Source: Palsa-948 sp964481195 (GTDB lineage Bacteria > Bacteroidota > Bacteroidia > Palsa-948). Taken from it: DNA of 64,000 nucleotides. The DNA is taken from NCBI GenBank assembly GCA_964481195.1, contig CAYZTB010000002.1:62001-126000 (forward strand). The letters run 5' to 3'. The notes under the pieces are model-generated. The model was given only the letters and a program-made list of their open reading frames with translations, made no database searches and was not told the origin of the DNA. Positions 61,357-64,000 of this stretch are shown here, piece by piece; positions within the stretch are counted from its first letter, which is position 1, and each line of letters opens with the position of its first letter. The position numbers and the translations under genes are program-made.

Positions 61357-62832
61357 TTATTTTTCTTTTTCCCAAAGAACACCATCTTTAGTGTCTTTAA
61401 CAGAGATTTTTGTTTTTGCTAAGCCATCTCGAATTTTATCAGAAGTAGGGAAATCTTTTTTTTCTTTTGCTTCTTTTCTGATATCTAAAATTAAACCCAT
61501 TAAGTTGTCAACCAACTCGCCATTATCAGCAGATGCGTTTTCTTCATTTAATCCAAGCACATCTACTATAAATCCGTGAAATAGTTTTTTTAGTATTTCA
61601 AGATCTGATTTATTAATTGTTTCTTTTTTGTCATAGATGGAATTAATAGTTTTTACTCCATCAAACAAATGCGATAAAAGTACTGGGCTGTTAAAATCAT
61701 CATTCATTGCCGCAAAGCATCTATCCTGAAGTGCATTTACATCAAAAGAAGATTTTTCAGAAGAAATTAATTTGTCTAACTTTTTTACAGCGCTCATCAA
61801 ACGATCATACCCTTTTTCGGATGCTTGCAATGATTCATTCGAAAAATCCAAGGTGCTTCTATAATGTGTTTGAAGCATAAAAAATTTTACCCCCATTGGA
61901 GCGTATCCTTTGTCCAGTAACTTATGACTTCCTGAAAATAGTTCATGTGGTAAAAATCCGTTTCCGGCACTTTTTGACATGCGCACTCCATTTACAGTAA
62001 GCATGTTCGTATGCATCCAATATTTAACAGGCTCACATTTATTGCATGCTTGTGATTGAGCTATTTCATTGGTATGATGAGTGGCAATTAAATCCATTCC
62101 TCCACCGTGAATATCAAATGTAGCGCCTAGGTATTTGGTGCTCATGGCCGAACATTCTAAGTGCCAACCAGGAAATCCCCATCCCCAAGGAGAAGGCCAG
62201 CGCATGATATGCTCCGGTTTTGCTTTTATCCAAAGAGCAAAATCTAAACGCCCCTTTTTTTCATCCTGGCCTCCAAGTTCACGAGTTCCTTCAAGTAACT
62301 CTTCCAGTTTTCGATTGGATAAAATGCCATAATTTTTTTCGGATGAATATTTTTCTACATCAAAATATACGGTACCGTTAGATTCGTACGCTAAGCCGGC
62401 ATCCATAATTTGTTTGGTCATTTCTATTTGCTCCGAAATATGACCGGTTGCAGTTGGCTCAATGCTTGGGGGCAGCGTATTAAATTGTGACATTACTTGA
62501 CGAAAGCCTACAGTATACTTCTGTACAATTTCCATTGGTTCTACCTGTTCTAATTTTGCTTTCTTAACAAACTTATCTCCACCCTCGTCCCTGTCTCCTT
62601 CCAAATGTCCTGCATCTGTAATATTACGTACGTAACGGACTTTATATCCTACAAATAACAGATACCTGTAAATTAAATCAAAGGAAATAAATGTTCTGCA
62701 GTTTCCTAGATGCACATCATCGTAAACGGTTGGTCCGCACACATACATGCCTACAAGCGGGGAGTGTAGCGGGACAAATGCTTCCTTCTTCCTAGACAGT
62801 GTGTTATAAATATTTATTTTTTGAGTGCTCAT
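61357..62832 (-). CDS. cysS: Cysteinyl-tRNA synthetase
   Basis: A 491-residue class I aminoacyl-tRNA synthetase. Features: the Zn ligand and HIGH-type motif in 'VCGPTVYDDVHLGNCRTFIS', the Cys/His zinc ligands in 'GWHLECSAMS' and 'HHTNEIAQSQA', and the KMSKS-type signature as RMSKSAGNG ('NGVRMSKSAGNGFLP'). A C-terminal DALR anticodon domain (about 345-450) and a short basic tail complete it. The length is normal. It is the first gene of a pair with the glutaminyl cyclase. Confidence 0.96.
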   Translation of the reverse strand: MSTQKINIYNTLSRKKEAFVPLHSPLVGMYVCGPTVYDDVHLGNCRTFISFDLIYRYLLFVGYKVRYVRNITDAGHLEGDRDEGGDKFVKKAKLEQVEPMEIVQKYTVGFRQVMSQFNTLPPSIEPTATGHISEQIEMTKQIMDAGLAYESNGTVYFDVEKYSSEKNYGILSNRKLEELLEGTRELGGQDEKKGRLDFALWIKAKPEHIMRWPSPWGWGFPGWHLECSAMSTKYLGATFDIHGGGMDLIATHHTNEIAQSQACNKCEPVKYWMHTNMLTVNGVRMSKSAGNGFLPHELFSGSHKLLDKGYAPMGVKFFMLQTHYRSTLDFSNESLQASEKGYDRLMSAVKKLDKLISSEKSSFDVNALQDRCFAAMNDDFNSPVLLSHLFDGVKTINSIYDKKETINKSDLEILKKLFHGFIVDVLGLNEENASADNGELVDNLMGLILDIRKEAKEKKDFPTSDKIRDGLAKTKISVKDTKDGVLWEKEK

Positions 62833-62878
62833 AAAAACAAAAAACTCCTTGCCTGAAGTTTAGAGTATAAAAGTAGAT

Positions 62879-62914
62879 AAAAAAAGTAGTCCCGATAATT
62901 TCTTATCAGGACTA
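62879..62914 (-). terminator. Terminator built on a dispersed palindrome (copy 2)
   Basis: Minus-strand TAGTCCTGATAA (62914-62903), 4-base loop, TTATCGGGACTA (62898-62887), then CTTTTTTT (62886-62879). It ends the MORN-repeat gene before cysS. The hairpin is a near copy of the one at 20434-20455. Confidence 0.75.
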
Positions 62915-62936
62915 AATAGAATATCTATGTTTAATA

Positions 62937-63815
62937 TTATCTGTCTTTATCTTCTATAGGAGCATCTCCAACGTATTTGCCCGCTTTGTACACAGCAATG
63001 CGTTCTAAAATACCATCTGAATTATAAACGTAATCTTTTCCGTCAATCAATCGGAAGTTTTTAAACTCACCATCTTTAGAAACCCTAGCTCCTGCAACAA
63101 ACAATTTAGCATATCCATTTCCATCAAATGGCTTATGTGCTGCATTGGCTTTTTCTTTTGAAGCATCTACAATTTTAGGAGGTTCTTTTGAAGCAACTTC
63201 TTTTTTCTCAGGAAGTGGTTTTTTGGGAGCATACACCTCTGTGTTAGCTGCGTCTAAAGCACCATCGTTAAAAGCTTTTTTGGCGCGTAAATCTCCATTT
63301 TCGTATCGTTCTTCCCAAACTCCAGCTTCTTTTCCGTTATACATTTCGCCCTTCATCATTATTTGACCATTCTCGTAAAAATATTTTTGTTCACCTTCGC
63401 GTTTCCCAGTTGCAGTGTATTTAAAATCATAAAATGTTTGTCCATTTTCATAATATGACTTGTAATCTCCTACCCAGCGGTTATTCTCCCAATTTCCTTC
63501 TTCTTGAAGGTTTCCATTTTCGTAGTACATCTTGGCATATCCACTAGGGCGATTATTTGTGTAAGTAATTTCACTTTTAATGGTTCCATTTGGGAAAAAC
63601 ATTTTCCAAATTCCCATCTTTTTACTATCCGCAAATTTGCCCTCCTCAACTTTAGCTTCCATGGGATAGTTAGGTAGTTTTTTTACGCTATTTAGCACTA
63701 TCCAATATCCTTGCTTTAAGCCAGAGGATGCGTCAACCTGATTCAATGTATCGCTATTGGTAGATTGCGCTACAGCAGTTTGACAAATAAGGATGAAGAG
63801 TAAGAGTTTCTTCAT
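62937..63815 (-). CDS. Secreted MORN/YwqK-repeat protein
   Basis: A 292-residue protein with a signal peptide (KKLLLFILICQTAVAQ). The centre holds at least five MORN-like repeats of the YwqK type: 'KMFFPNGTIKSEITYTNN', 'AKMYYENGNLQEEGNWENN', 'KSYYENGQTFYDFKYTATG', 'KYFYENGQIMMKGEMYNG', 'ERYENGDLRAKKAFNDG'. A Lys/Glu/Pro-rich linker and a beta-rich end follow. Databases often label such proteins 'toxin-antitoxin system YwqK family antitoxin', but no toxin gene is next to it, so I treat it as an envelope repeat protein. The frame opens at 63866, but the ATG at 63815 gives the signal peptide. Confidence 0.82.
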   Translation of the reverse strand: MKKLLLFILICQTAVAQSTNSDTLNQVDASSGLKQGYWIVLNSVKKLPNYPMEAKVEEGKFADSKKMGIWKMFFPNGTIKSEITYTNNRPSGYAKMYYENGNLQEEGNWENNRWVGDYKSYYENGQTFYDFKYTATGKREGEQKYFYENGQIMMKGEMYNGKEAGVWEERYENGDLRAKKAFNDGALDAANTEVYAPKKPLPEKKEVASKEPPKIVDASKEKANAAHKPFDGNGYAKLFVAGARVSKDGEFKNFRLIDGKDYVYNSDGILERIAVYKAGKYVGDAPIEDKDR

Positions 63816-63885
63816 AAAGTTTCTTTTTGAGTTATAAAGTAAATGTAGGGGAAATACAGAGTTCATACGCTTAATAAATTGACTT

Positions 63886-63999
63886 TTAGACGAGTGATAG
63901 GTTTTTAACGATGTGTGGCTTAGTTTCTTCGTCAGATTTTATGGTTTTTATAAAATAAAACTTCTGTTTTATTGTTTTCGTAGGTTTTTTAGCATATCG
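63886..63999 (-). CDS. Possible 3' end of an upstream gene (partial)
   Basis: A minus-strand frame open from the right edge to a TAA (63888-63886) gives about 37 residues, Lys- and Thr-rich, including 'KQKFYFIKTIKSDEETKPH' and ending 'VKNLSLV'. It could be the C-terminus of a gene that starts outside the window. It is short, and no family is recognised, so this is weak. Confidence 0.3.
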   Translation of the reverse strand, partial: RYAKKPTKTIKQKFYFIKTIKSDEETKPHIVKNLSLV

Positions 64000-64000
64000 C

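Noticed and set aside
62937..63815. Toxin-antitoxin locus (YwqK 'antitoxin' label)
   Set aside because: The protein is a secreted MORN-repeat protein and no toxin-like gene is adjacent.

Overview
The window reads as a stretch of chromosome from a low-GC member of the Bacteroidota (Flavobacteriia/Sphingobacteriia-like; I cannot name a genus). Evidence for this: type IX secretion (T9SS) cargo signatures, a PorP/SprF protein beside a giant SprB-like adhesin, the Bacteroidota-type arginine pathway using an acylornithine carbamoyltransferase, a fused alpha/beta E1 dehydrogenase, a FeoB-associated Cys-rich microprotein, no clear Shine-Dalgarno sites, and many copies of the Bacteroidota -7 promoter box TAnnTTTG placed just upstream of start codons. 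No phage, transposase, CRISPR array or rRNA operon was found.

Layout. 1-7086 (minus): a TetR-controlled tripartite RND efflux operon, in order tetR, tolC-like, adaptor, RND pump, DUF4260 protein, and the start of a second adaptor lipoprotein that runs off the left edge. A 10-bp perfect inverted repeat beside tetR is a good operator candidate. 7231-11273 (plus): asnS, rpoN (sigma-54), a small lipoprotein and a PAP2-like membrane protein. 11373-19750 (plus): a nearly complete arginine operon from glutamate to arginine (GNAT acyltransferase, argG, argC, argD, argF', argB, argE, argH). 19739-22123: HAD hydrolase, a tRNA with CAT anticodon plus terminator, a MITE-like inverted-repeat element that touches the stop codon of methylmalonyl-CoA epimerase, and a secreted protein.

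22255-28967: a solute-binding lipoprotein, DUF167 protein, Xaa-Pro aminopeptidase and alpha/beta hydrolase in one operon; then an extremely basic secreted protein built of 34-residue repeats, a small cytosolic protein, a TM2-like membrane protein and an outer-membrane beta-barrel. 29015-33610 (minus): nusA-infB plus a small anchored protein, with a terminator-like hairpin in the nusA leader. 33809-40158: two membrane proteins, hemL and kynU (divergent), an orphan FeoB-associated microprotein and the fused E1 dehydrogenase. 40209-50371 (minus): surface machinery, namely a T9SS metalloprotease, a PorP/SprF protein and a 2.4-kaa adhesin with 26 SprB-like repeats. 50505-58397 (minus): small lipoprotein, deoxyhypusine-synthase-like enzyme, MltD-type transglycosylase, small secreted protein, and an alpha-2-macroglobulin family protein. 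58511-60488 (plus): ECF sigma factor and its anti-sigma factor, divergent from the macroglobulin. 60520-63815 (minus): glutaminyl cyclase, cysS and a MORN/YwqK-repeat protein.

The most unusual structural theme is that intergenic-type repeats (palindromes and simple repeats) appear inside or at the edge of coding regions without breaking the frame: in the E1 alpha/beta linker, in hemL, in the signal-peptide n-region of the TolC-like protein and at the stop codon of the epimerase gene. A second is a pair of head-to-head promoters whose -7 boxes directly abut. Coordinates were read by eye; no searches or structure predictions were run.
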